A stretch of DNA of 64,000 nt from Agelaius tricolor (lineage: Eukaryota; Chordata; Aves; Passeriformes; Icteridae), in NCBI GenBank assembly GCA_023055355.1, contig JALJCS010000015.1, forward strand, positions 10,037,501 to 10,101,500, in the 5' to 3' direction. Shown here piece after piece: positions 35,546 to 47,770 of this stretch. The notes below the pieces were generated by a model, which was not told where the DNA came from, did no database searches, and saw nothing but the letters and a program-made list of their open reading frames with translations. Within the stretch, counting starts at the first letter, position 1. Each line of letters opens with the position of its first letter. The position numbers and the translations under genes were made by a program.

Positions 35546-38500
35546 AAGAAAGATGGATGGATTTCTTAAATACTCATAATTAGTGCAAAGACTAACTATA
35601 TAAACTGATGTATAGTTATTTGCTTGTAAAAGACTTCTGTTCTTAAATGTTACCTGAGTGCAGGTAAAAATAATTACTTTTTTTTTGTTTCATGTGCATG
35701 TCATATTTTAAAAATAAACCTAGGAAATCATTTGGAGGCGTTTTGAACTTACTCTGCAATTCCCCTTGATTTTTGGCAGCAGTTTCAGAACAGCTCAGAA
35801 GATGGTAATTCTCATTCTGTTCTCACTTGCTGTGGGGTAAATCTGCAACACTTCCCTGTGTTCTGTGCATACACACTGACAATGGGAGGGGAACCATTCC
35901 TTTGCCTGTGGAGGTAGAGTGTGGAAAGAATGCCTCAGACTAGCTCAGGTTTGTGTATCTGCTGGAGAGTGAATGAGCTGGCCCAGGATAATATGACCTT
36001 ATCACAACTCTTTATGGACTCTGTGGTGTTTCAAGAGATTTTTGTGGATAGGAAATTAAAATGCAATTAAGATATTACTCTACCACACCTGTTTTTGCTG
36101 TTGCTTAAATACATTATTTATAGTTTCATTTCTCAGTGTGATTAAAGTTGGAAGAACATACCCCTACTTTAGTCATGTAGGAAATCTGCTACATCTATAA
36201 AAACTTGTTGAATTTCTCTTGCAGATTCTCTCTTTTGGGAGAGAAGCTTTTACTACATGTAAGACAAAATGATTATGAGAGTGAGAATAACGTGAGCTGT
36301 TCAACGCCACCTGCTGCTGCAAGGGGAAATATATTCCCAGAGGCACCTTGGCTGAGCAGGAGCAGATGCACAACCCCTGGAAACTTGTTCTGCTTGATAG
36401 TGAGTTTGCAGAAATACATCACAATGCATGAGGGAATGCACTTTCCCAGAACTGAGGCTGACTTTCCCAAGCAGTCTGTGGAAGCCCAGGGAGTTTCTAA
36501 ACGATATACAGCATCACTCCCTGGCTGGTAACTTCCAAATAATTTTCACTTCTGTCCCTCTGGATAGAATGTTTTTCAAAACTGCTACAGGCTTTCTGAA
36601 AGCTTATATTCACTGCCTAAATATTAATCTCTTGGCCACAACTCTTGCTGCCATTATTATTATCTTAATAAGAGTTCACATGGTAGGGTTTGAAATCTAG
36701 ACAGCAAATTAAAAGTTACTCAAGTATTCAAGTAGAGATCAGAAATTAGCTCCTGACACACAGTTTACATAACAGAAAAAAAGGTAGGAAATACATTTTA
36801 GCTATTTATAATATATACCAGTTTGAGACAGAAATATTCTTTGTTTATGCAGGTATAGAAGCACCAGAAGCAATGGAAGGTAAGAATCTGCAGCTCACCT
36901 CTTGTACCTTTGACAGTGGTGGAAGCCAGCGATGTTTTGCAGGTAAGAGTCCATGTTTGGGGTGGTTGAACTGAGTTGATCTCATTCCAGTGTGACACCA
37001 ATGTAATTTGGGAACAACCCCTTGAAGCCAACAAAACTGTACTGGGAGAACCATAAAAACAAGAGCAAACAATCAGTTTTTAAATCTTTTCTTATAAAAT
37101 TCTGACAATCATTTTAAGTTTGCAAGAAGGCTGCAAGAAACAACTCAGTATGTATAATTCATAAGTTTTGTGTAGAAACACTAGTAATAAGGAAAAATTA
37201 TAACTTTTAAATTATTCAAAAGATGTTTCATTTAAAATGTTATTGCCAAAAAATTATTTTTTTCAATGTTCATTTTAATCTTATTAGTTCTGCTGTGAAT
37301 CAATCAAGAAAGTATCAAAGTCCAACTAACATTCCGTTAACCAGACAAGGTGCTCAAAACTGGATGAAATTTAAGAGAAATACTTGAAATAAAGAAGAAA
37401 AATAAGAAAAGCACAAGCAATAACAAATATCATACCTTAGTTTACATTTAAAAAAAAAATCATGTATGTGGATGAAGTAATTTGTGAAAAAGGAATCAAG
37501 GAAAATCTACCTTGGGGAAGCAAAGAACTGAAAAAAAATTCCACTTTTTGTGGCTTTTAAACAAGTGTAAATTCTTCTTATTGTTATTCAAGTCTTCAGT
37601 GTTCTAATGAGCCTGGTCACTTGGTAGAGATTTGGGTCTTTTTCTGTAGTCTGAGAGGTTTTAGGAAAGACTAAAGTTAATTTTACGGAAATATTGCTTT
37701 AAACTTACAAGAAAGAAAGATGCTGTAGAAGTTTAGCAGCATGTTTGTATTCTTTAGTGTTCTTTATTTCTATACCCCCATTTTCCTGTTGTGAACTTAA
37801 TTAAATAAATTTCTATTAGGTTTGCTATATATGACTGCAATTTTGCAACAAAAAAAGCATATTTTTCAGTAGCTATAATAATCAGTGGAAGAAAAAGACC
37901 TCTACTAAACATTCTGGACTTGCATAAAAATGTGGCTTATTGATTAGCTGGCAAATATTTTTAAATTTTATAATGATTTAATTTATATGAAATTAAATGG
38001 CACAATGGACCCATTCAACAACCTTTAGTCTCATTCACGTACAGAGATTTTTTTTTAGATGGTGCTCAGAACAGGAATTCTTTACAGCTAACTCAAAGTA
38101 CATTTTACTGTCTGGTCCCCTCCCCTCAGTTTGCTTGTAGCCAATGACAAATTAATTATAATATATTGGATGTGCTGTCTCTTCTTTTATTGCTTTCTTC
38201 TTTACTGCCTTACCAGAAAGTTTGTAGTTAAAATAATTCTTACAAGTTTTAAAGAATGGAAGCAAATTCATATTTCTAGAACTTCAGCCAGAAGTAACCA
38301 TATTTTCAGCAGTTGAATTTTCATTAAAATTTACAAAAGACCTCTGCCTTCACTGATTTATTGTTGCATTAGGTAAAACTACCCTGAGTGTATAAAATAC
38401 TGTGTTACTCCACTTGTTGTCTGATCTAACATGTTATCAGTGATTGCAAGTACATTTTATAACCCCAGCTGCTGAATCGAAAAAAAGGTGATACAAGCAT

Positions 38501-41500
38501 CAATCTCCAGGATAAAATCAGAGCTCTTTCTACCACGGTTTGACCTTACTGATGCCTTTGGATAGTCTTACTTGTCTAAGTCCTTGCAACAATTACCCGG
38601 GGACGGTGAGAAAATGCAGCTTTAATGGTGCAGATTGAAATTGTTAACAGCGTCAAAGCCTCGCACGCCAAGCCCAGAGATTTCCCAGCACAGGAAAATT
38701 TGAGGAAACTCTTGATGCCACTGGAGGAAAGAAATGGAACAGGGCTGCAGACATGAGGCACAGATTTTATTTGTACTCTTTATTATCTGCATCCCTGAGC
38801 TCCACAGTGTCATTAGCAAATACAAAAAGCTATAAATAAAGGACTCAGACCTCAATGTACAGTTAACTCCAGCTGTAGCTGCCAAATCTTATTTATAGCA
38901 AGAGGAGACACAGTTAATTACAGGTCACAAAAATCTTAATTTCTGTCATAATACAAGTAATAGTCTAAGAATGAAAAAGCTTCTTTTTGGACTAAAATGG
39001 TTTCCTCTAATAGAAGTCTTAATTTGAAAAACCATTTCTGTTTGTAGACTGCAGAACAGGCAAAGAAAGGGTAAATGTCCTTATTAATCTATTTGATGGT
39101 TCTAAATATAATAATATTCAAACTAAAATACTAAATCCCAACAATTTTTCCAAAGGCAAATTACTGTAGGTAAATATGAATTAGAGATGAACAGAAGAGA
39201 CTATTTTGAGTAGTTTGACTATTTGAGTTGTAGCTGCTTATTATTAACATTAAATAAATTTTGAATCAGTGTTTTTAAAATGCTAAATCTTCATGACCTG
39301 AAAGTGAATCAAAAGGTCCACCTTATGAACAAACTTAACTGTTTTCCCCAAACAGAGAATCACCAATCATTTCAATGATTCTGAAGTACATGGGATAAGT
39401 ATGAAGGATGGAGTTAATTATACTGCATATAATCAGACACTGGTCACTCCACAAGTTGTAATTTATTTTTCCCTTATTTGCATTTAACTTCCAAGGTATT
39501 TCAGGAAATGTAAAATAAGATGATTTGAGCAGTTACAAAGATGATACACATTTAACTTCAAAACTCTGTTTCAAACTCTTAAAAATAAATTACATACAAT
39601 TTCAGGAAATAACACACCATTCTCATGCAATCTGTAATTGTTGCCTCAAAAATAGTAAACTCATTTTTGTAGGGGAAATATCACAATTTAGGGCAACAGT
39701 ATTCATCTGGCAGGTCTTATAGAGATACAAGGAAACAGTTGGGTAATTTGCATCAATATGCTAATTTAAATTCATAGTAGAGTCTATTTGGTCAATATGG
39801 TCACATGACTGTAACTGCATATGGAAAATTAGCAGACTGTTGAATTAACATCCAGCCCCTTCTGTAGAGCAGACACTCTCTTCATTAAAATGGGGAGGAC
39901 TGCTGCCTTCTACAGCTTGTATTTATCATCACAACTTTGCGGGGTTATTTTAAATATTTTAAAATTTATTTTATTTTATTTTGGAGTGGGAGCTTCTTTT
40001 GAGTTTGAATCCTTAGGACAGGTTTACAATCTCTGCGTATATGAACATATCAAAAATTCCAGCATCTAGGTCAGTACTGAGCTTTCTAAATACTTAACAA
40101 ACATCTTTTTGTATCCCTTCATGTCAGATTTAATTGTCCATGGTGAAAGGAGATGCTAATCAGAATTCAAGAGAAGTACTCTGAGACATGTATCTTTCCA
40201 ACCTGGGAAAGGAATGCTCCTGGGAAAAGCATATAAGAAAAAAGCAAATTTTCATCTTATTTAAAACACCAAAACAAAATAAATGATTTAAAATTATCAT
40301 TATTAACTAATGTAGGGCTTTTATACACCAGCTCTATAAGACTGAGGTGCAGTGAGGGAAAAGCTCACTCCACAAATACCTTGTTCCTTTCAGAATCTGG
40401 CCTGGGAGGATGGTATTTGAGGAGTATTAAATCATACACTGCTTTCACAAAGTTATTCTGGTAGCTTTGAAAAAGATCTCTTTTCTATTCTCTGTTCCAT
40501 GGTTTCCCCAAATATTCCTAATATCTGTAGTTGCCCACTACAGCAGCTCTTATGGGGCTGGGAGAAACCCAGATGTGCTGTGCACTGGTTTGCGCTGCTT
40601 CTTCCCAGCAGCAGCATGCCCAGATAACCCCAGTTTGCCCCACTGGTACCAGTGCTGAAAACCAGCAAAGACTCACACCCACAGCTGGGAAGGTGCCTGC
40701 AGGTACCAATGCCTTTGGGGTAACTTACACCAGCACACACCACATCAGAGTCACACCCTGAGCTCTTCTTAAGCTGGTGTCTTCCTTGGGGCTGCTTCCT
40801 TCTGGGAACCATTCCTGGCTGCATGCAAGTTAAATTTGTCCAAGTTGGTTGTAAGCACCTCTGAAAGCCATCCAGGAAAGCCTGGGCCCACTGAAGCCAA
40901 CAGAATCTTTCCAGGTGTTTCAAAGGTGCTCTGATGTCCCCAGAGGGAACAGTTCTTTGCATGTTTCTCAGGTCCACATTTAATCTGCAAAACAGATCCT
41001 TTGCAACTGAGAAATCTCTTAATTTGTTTTTGTGTGGCCCTATCTAAACAATGATAATGCAATCCCAACTGAATATTACTTGCTAGAATTACCTGTATGA
41101 AAAGTATTAAAGTTTCTTTTCATAGCTGATGTAAGCTTTCATCTGAAAATAGAGACCTTTAAGAAGGTCTCTATTTTCCACACAAAATGCACAGGATCTT
41201 TGAAAAGCTTTGTAAAAGCGTACATGTAACGTACATAAATGATGGCAGATTTTGTTTAGAGCAGTGTTGCAAGCAGGAGCTCTGTGGCCCTGCATTTGCA
41301 GCAGTGGTGGCTGTGCAGCCATGCTGGGTTGCACAGCTGGGTGGGGACACAGGAAGGCAAGGTCCTCACCTGGCAGAGCTGACAGCTTCCATGGGGGGAC
41401 AGTCTAACTCAAAGTGACAGCAGTTCAGAGGGGAGGAAGGGCAGCAGCAAAAAAGGATCAGGGAAAAAGTGATTTGCAAGGGCAAATCACAGGGCACTGT

Positions 41501-43120
41501 TTTGAAGGGACCCAGATGAGCACACTGTTGCAATACCTTAAGGTTGGTCTGTTTGCTTTTTCATTTCTGGAGTGTCAAATTCTAGTGTGACTGCCCAGTT
41601 TTCAGCAGGCTGATGCAAAGAACAAGAATTTTGGTTTGGAATGGAAAATGACAGAGCAGGAGGACAGGAAGAGCATCTGGTAGGAAAAGCATAGGGAGGA
41701 AGCACCTAGAACAGCAGCATTTTCTCCTAAGCTTGGTTACATCTGTAAAATATCAAAGCATCCTAAATAAAGTGTTTTTGGGCAAGTGCTTGGGAGTGAC
41801 AGGGATGGGCAGGAATGGCAGCAGTACAAGTGCATACCTATCTTAATGAAGTCTCACACCATGTTTGCAACAGCCCTTTAGAGAAATCATAGCACACCAT
41901 TCTTAGTGAGCCAGTTTGGCACAGCCTCTCCTTATGTAGGAAACCACTCCTATGATCTCCTGCAGGTATAGGAGTGAAATTATCTGCTGCAGTAAATTCA
42001 CAAGTTTAGCATTCCTTGCTACTGTGACCAAAGGTTAATGTTTTGCTGCTTGACTGAATCAAAATCACCAGTTGCCTATTACATATTTTTGTGGCCTTGC
42101 TCACACATTTGACTTCAGCAGACTTTGAGTACTCTAATTCCCTGAGTGGTAAATGAAAGCCATGTATGTAAGAGATTAAGTTTTGTTACTGCAGAACAAA
42201 GCAATTCCACAAATGGTTTTCTCTTGCAGCTGATTGGGTCACTGAGGGTAGCTCCAGGCTGCTTCTGGCTGCAAACGTGCTGGGTGACCATCAGCCTGGT
42301 GAAAACACAGAGAAGGAGGGACTGCAGCAGTCTGGAACAAATACCTGACTTCAGGGCTACAGCCTCTTTTGGCACAGATGGCTGTGTGCAGCAGATACCA
42401 CAACATGTGGTGCTGAGCAGTAGCCATTCCTGACACAGATAAACACACAATAAGAACGTTAAAGACTCAGGGAGAAGAGGAAGGGGTTGGAATACTATCT
42501 CATTTCAATCCACTTTCAAAAACTACAGAAAATTAATACTATTTTTGAAAAAAATATTCTAATCTAGATGCTCAATAACACAAAACTTTGCTTTATTTTA
42601 AATACTCCATAAGACTTGAATGGAGGCCTCTTTTCAAAAATGAGAGCAAAAACCTGAAATTCTTTAAATTGATAGTCTAGTGTATGGCCATGCTCCTACT
42701 CAGAGTAACTAATTGGATAATTTAGCCATAGCACTGACCTGAACAATGTTACTCTCTTGAAAGTTCACCTTTCTGTCAAGTTGGCAGTGAGTGAATTTGA
42801 ATGCTTTGAAACTGTCCTTGCAAAGTTGTGCCTGAGCAGGGTCATGGAAAGCATCTGTGTGGAGCACGGGGTGGAAGTGTTAACCAGAGATGTTCCATTT
42901 GAGAGCACAGGGCTGCCAGCTTCCCATTGAACTATAATTTACTATGCAAATGCCAAAATAAAAAGGGCTAAGGTTCTTTACTGAAATTATGGTGACACCA
43001 TGTTAGTTCTAGAAGACAAAAAATGGGAGTCACTGAGGATGAGGAGGTGCACTGCAAGTGCCAGAGAGCAAGCCTGAAAGGTAGAGGGAGCAGGCTATTT
43101 CTCTTTGTTATCGAGTGAAA
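38501..43120. other. Gene desert segment
   Basis: No gene is recognisable. A moderately GC-rich patch at 40540-40980 has no CpG enrichment and no similarity I recognise. A perfect hairpin lies at 41145-41178. Other sequence is AT-rich and non-repetitive. Confidence 0.7.
41145..41178. repeat. Perfect inverted repeat, 15-bp arms, 4-base loop
   Basis: GAAAATAGAGACCTT is followed by TAAG and then its exact reverse complement AAGGTCTCTATTTTC. Pairing does not extend beyond the arms. A DNA cruciform or RNA hairpin is possible. The 15-bp stem is too short for a typical microRNA precursor. Confidence 0.9.
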
Positions 43121-43129
43121 TGACTCCAC

Positions 43130-43500
43130 AAATATGACAATAAATCACTGCAGGAATCAATCTGAGTGGAGGCAACTGCTCCATGCTGATAATGCATCAA
43201 TCAATATTTAATGTTTACACTTTAATTAATCTGCACATAGGAAGCATTCTTTCAGTGACAAAAAAGTGATGAGAAATAAAACACCTTTTATATCAAACAG
43301 CGACGAATGGCTGCCTATCTGTGAGGCTTTGATTGGGCCCTCCATTGATCATTGCAGCCCCTTTCGATTGCTCCAGTGTGCAATGTCACATTTGGGTATA
43401 AAGCAAACATCGTCTCTTGGAGGGAAGGAGGGGGAGCTTCTGAATCTGCTTTTGAGTGATTACAACTTAATCAGAACAAAGAAAGACTGATAGCAAGGTG
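43130..43500. promoter_or_regulatory. Candidate developmental enhancer
   Basis: A complex stretch of about 370 bases has dense recognisable sites: AATGCATCAATCAATATT (about 43191-43208, PBX/ONECUT-like), TTTAATTAAT (43221-43230), TCF-consensus CTTTGATTG (43327-43335), CCATTGATCATTG (SOX-like) and a further CAATGTCACATTTGGG. It has no repeat signature and stands out from the flanks. This is one of the best motif-based enhancer candidates in the desert. Conservation is not tested. Confidence 0.35.
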
Positions 43501-46403
43501 AGTTCTTTGGAAAGACTGGGCAGAAGCAATTACGCAAAAAGATTTTCAACATCTGCATCAATGGCACATATCTGAACAGATTTTACTGTGTATTACAATT
43601 ATTGATACCTGCTAAGGCTTTGTACAGAAAAACGATTCAGATGTTGACTGGTAAAACTGCCTTCCCTTATCAGAGGTACCAGTGGAGACTGAGAATTGGC
43701 CATTTTGTCACTGTTCTGAATGTCAGGGAAGGGCCAGGTGCTGTGTGGACACAGGAGAAGTCACAATTCCTGCCTCAGAGTGTTTTTCCTCACTGCTCTG
43801 TTTAACCCTTGTAAACTCTAGTTCCTTCTTTTTAAAGGGCCTGATTCACTGTTCATTGATGTCAGCTGAATGTCTTCTATTGACTTCGGCAGGCATTGCA
43901 TTAGTCCATAGATGAATGGTATTGAAAGGCACAGTGATGAAAGACAAATGAAAAGACAGTGATACCAGACCAGTAATGTTCAATTATTCCCTTAAAAAAA
44001 GGAATACTACAGCGCTACATTCTCCATACATAACTAAAGCTTTCCTATGCTTATGTCCAAAACAATTGTTTGAAATGTACAGACTTTTCACATAATAAAT
44101 GCAATAGTAGCTATTAAAAATACAGAGAGATTAGCACTCTGGAACTTAACTCAATTAAAAATATTAGAGATCTGAATCCAGATAGAAAATTGTCATAACC
44201 TTACAGTGGGTACAACCCAGGGAAATTTTATGCTATTTTGGGTGTCAAATTTGAGTTATTTCAAAAAGCCTGTCATGAAGCTATGATTGGGCAAGGGACC
44301 TATGCAAATATCAAATCATTTTAAGCTTTTAGGTGGACCAGCCACTAATTAAAAACAATTACAATTTTGGTTTGTTTTCACTGAAGAGCTTTTGTTGTTT
44401 TAGTAGTAAACAAGTACAGTAGGATTGTACTTAGGATCCAGCCAAAGCACGTTGCCAAAATGCCTGCCCAGATTTGGGACTTCCCAGTTTAGGGTGCTCT
44501 GACTGTTGGCTTAGCCAACACTGGAACAAAACCTGATATGATATTATGGTGTAAAGTAATATACTAGAAGGAATTTGAAAATAATAGTCCTCAGTCCTGT
44601 AAGTTTTTATTTCACTGCTACTGGACAATCTTTTTCTGTGGTTCACTGAATTTTTCTATGTATTCAAAAGTCTAGGGCACTCAGAAACACACCCTGGCAT
44701 TTTGGAACATCAGGAGCAGCAAAGTATTTCAAGCATGAATGACATCATAAGACTTCCCTTCATTGGCAAAAAAGTTTTGAAATGCAGTAGCCTACAAACA
44801 TGGGAGGAAGTGTTCAATGAGCAAATAAAAGATGAATATGACATTTAGAATGCAATAGTAGAACTGAAGCTAACTTTTTACTTCTGATGTTTCCTCACCA
44901 TTCTCACATTTTTTCCCACAGAACTTTGTATGTAGATAAACAAAACCCCAAAGATTTCATAATCTTTATAAAAATGGAGACAATGCCTTCTCATCAAAAT
45001 CTACAAACAGCTTTTCAGCAGATTTACTAAATACACACATATCTACACACAGAGTTATGTCTACAGTTTATCTTTTCCATAAAAACTTCTTCCCCCTTCT
45101 GTGCAAATAAGTTGAACAAACTAAAAAAAATGAAAGGGCAAAGTCAAAAGAGAGGAATGCTCTATTTTAATGCATGGTCAACTACAAATATTTATAGAAA
45201 AGATGAAAACACTACTGTGTGCACATCAGGGTTGCCCTAGGACAGCTTTAACATGCATAGTTAATGTTTATAGAAGAAAAGCAACTTACTGAACATGAAA
45301 ACTTCATTTTCCTCATGTGCACCCAAAGTAAAGGTAAACTCACAAAAAAAACCAAAAAACCAAACCAAAACAAAACACAAAGGAAAAGGTCTTGCTAAAA
45401 TCCTGAAGCAACAATGCAAAAGCACTTATGTTGTCACTCAAAAGCAAGAAAACTGAACAGAAAAAGTGGCATTTTCTGATTTTCTGATGATGCCTCTTGC
45501 TGCACACAGCTGGACTAGCAGCCTAACCTGGAAAGCCCAATCCCAGCCCCCATGAACTACAGTTTCTGTGGAGCTCCAGAGCTGCATGGGCTGGTTTGCA
45601 GCAGCAGCCCTGATGTGCAGGGACACAGGTCACATGCTGTGGCTTTGAAACCCCCATCTCTGAAACTTCTGGGGACACCAGTGCCTAAGGTTCTTTGCCA
45701 CACTGCTGGAACCTTTCCTTTAGCAAAGGAGATACTTGCCAGCCCTGGACCCTCCTGTCAGGGCCACACTACAGCAGTTCCCAGGTGTAATCACTGCCAC
45801 TGTCAAGCCCCAGCACCAGGGCACTCTCCAGCATCACTTCTGCCTACAGCAGCTGGCATTAGTCCAAACACCTGAGATATAAATAAGGAGCACCCAGTGA
45901 GATCTAAGAGTACCAGTCCCTATTTAGCACCAGAGCTTAGGCTAGTTTTCCATCTCAGCTTGTCACAGCTGTCTGCTGCATAAAAAGAGTCTGAAATGTA
46001 CTAAAAAACCCTGGAAGACTAATAATTCATTAAGATGACAAATGAAAAGTAAGTCCTATCGATCAAGAGTAGAACTTCTTGCTTATAAAGGAAGCATATA
46101 TTATTCTGACAGTATTTTCACAAGATAAGCTGAAGTTACAAAGAAGACAACCAATTTGATTCAAAAAACTGTCTCTCCTCAGAAACATTCATGATTGCAG
46201 TCATCAGGCACAAGTTGGTAGGGTAGTATTACTACTCCCATTTTGAACAATTTGGATGACTGCATAATATCCAGGAAACAGGACTGTATCACTATCACAA
46301 GCTTTATGACAGCTGATCCTATGGAAGATGGTAAGCAAAGGTCAGACTCCTGCACCACTGAATCCCAGCACTACTGAATCCCAGCATGGAAGGATGTGCA
46401 ATC

Positions 46404-46428
46404 ACACACACACACACACAGACACAGA
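46404..46428 (+). repeat. (CA)n microsatellite
   Basis: About eight to nine uninterrupted CA units are followed by GACACAGAC interruptions. This is an ordinary short dinucleotide microsatellite. Confidence 0.9.
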
Positions 46429-47519
46429 CTATCTCTCTTCCATCACCAGCACTGAAAAGCTCAGGGCTTATTGCACAGCTAATGAGAACAAACACGTTTG
46501 CAGCTGGCCTTCCACCACCTGTAGAAGAAGAAAGTCAGCCAAAAGCCTACAAGACTCTCCAGTTGTGGTGAATGGATGGAAACCAAAGTGTGGCTCAGAT
46601 TCAAGCCCTAGACTAGTTACATCACTGTAGTACTGTGCCAACAGACCCACTTAGGAGAGGAGGGCCCAGAGTGAGAGGCAGCCTCTAGTATTCTGTGATG
46701 GTAAAATATTTTAGGGCAGGCATCAATTTACCTTGGTTAGTTATGTTCTTAGTTATGCTGTATTTTTGTGCCCAGAGGCCTAATTTATAATTGTAATAAT
46801 AAAATGTATTATGAAGTATAAGCCAAGCACATGCAGGTTCTAATTCTATTTCCTCTCAAAGGAAAGAGCTAAGCTGTTAAGCTCCAGGTTCTTTCAACAT
46901 TTCCTATTTGCGACAAACACAAAAATCTGAAATCAGAGATGTACCACTGCAAAGCTTTTACAAAGTTCAGGTAAAGCAAGATAAATGTCTGCCTTTTTTT
47001 TAATGCTAAAATGATATTTCTTGTTCCTCAATGTCAGAGCTGTCACAATGCCTCACTGTGCAGGTAAACTGAATTTACAGTTACCAATCCAGTTCAGACA
47101 TTTTCCCCACAAAAGAAAAGTTACCATCCCAAAGCTTTCAGGGTAGCACTTCTACCTACATTATTACAGAGATAACTTATGGGTCATCTGGGGGACCTCC
47201 CCAGTCCCTAAGGATGGGGGCAACCTGAATTCTCTTAGGAGAATAGCTCTTACTCTGGCTTGGTTGTAGAACTCAATGAACTGCCCAGCTGTTAATGTTA
47301 TATTAATTTTGCCCTTGATTGTACATGAGAACTGGAGGAGAATGTTCCAGTATCTCCTTCCCTCTTGACTGGAGCACCCTGTGCCAGGCCCCAGCAGGTC
47401 CCCACCCTCCAGGTCCCTCTTGCTGGGACACATTTAGAACAGCAGGAAAACAATTTGTATGTCTGTGAGAACAATGTAAAGTTAACAGAAAACTATGTTT
47501 AATTATTCAGATTGTCAGT

Positions 47520-47770
47520 TATTTAAAAATATGATGTCAAAGAGCGAGACTAGCAACCGTACCAATAATCTACTGTTTTTACAGTATATAGTATTTATGT
47601 TATAAACGGAAGTTTTAATAATTAAAAAAGAAAAATATAATTACTGCAGTAATTTTCACTCTAGTTCCCACTGATAAATGTTGATATTGACAACACATTA
47701 ATATTGCTCAGCTTATTTAAGCTGAATAAATAATGAGGAAGAGTTAATAAAATACAACTACCAAACTTAA
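47520..47770. promoter_or_regulatory. Candidate element with palindromic homeodomain-type sites
   Basis: The stretch contains the perfect 16-bp palindrome AATTACTGCAGTAATT (47639-47654) and the near-palindrome CAGCTTATTTAAGCTG (47709-47724), amid many TTAAT/ATTAA cores. The left part includes the CpG-bearing AAAGAGCGAGAC and AACCGTACC, which is unusual in this desert. Function is unknown. Confidence 0.25.

Larger units (their letters stand above)
33286..38500. other. Gene desert segment
   Basis: No gene is recognisable. It includes a possible MIR-like relic (33860-33915), a poly-T tract (about 34459-34478), a candidate POU-site element (35455-35545), and AT-rich sequence to the right with several short A tracts (37450, 37530). 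Confidence 0.7.

Noticed and set aside
40450..40980. Gene or old repeat in a GC-richer patch
   Set aside because: No CpG enrichment, splice pattern, conserved domain or repeat signature could be recognised.
41145..41178. MicroRNA precursor
   Set aside because: The stem is only 15 bp with a four-base loop and does not extend. A microRNA precursor needs a longer stem.
46215..46262. MIR relic
   Set aside because: Only a short TATTACTACTCCCATTTTG-like match is visible. It is too weak to list as a feature.
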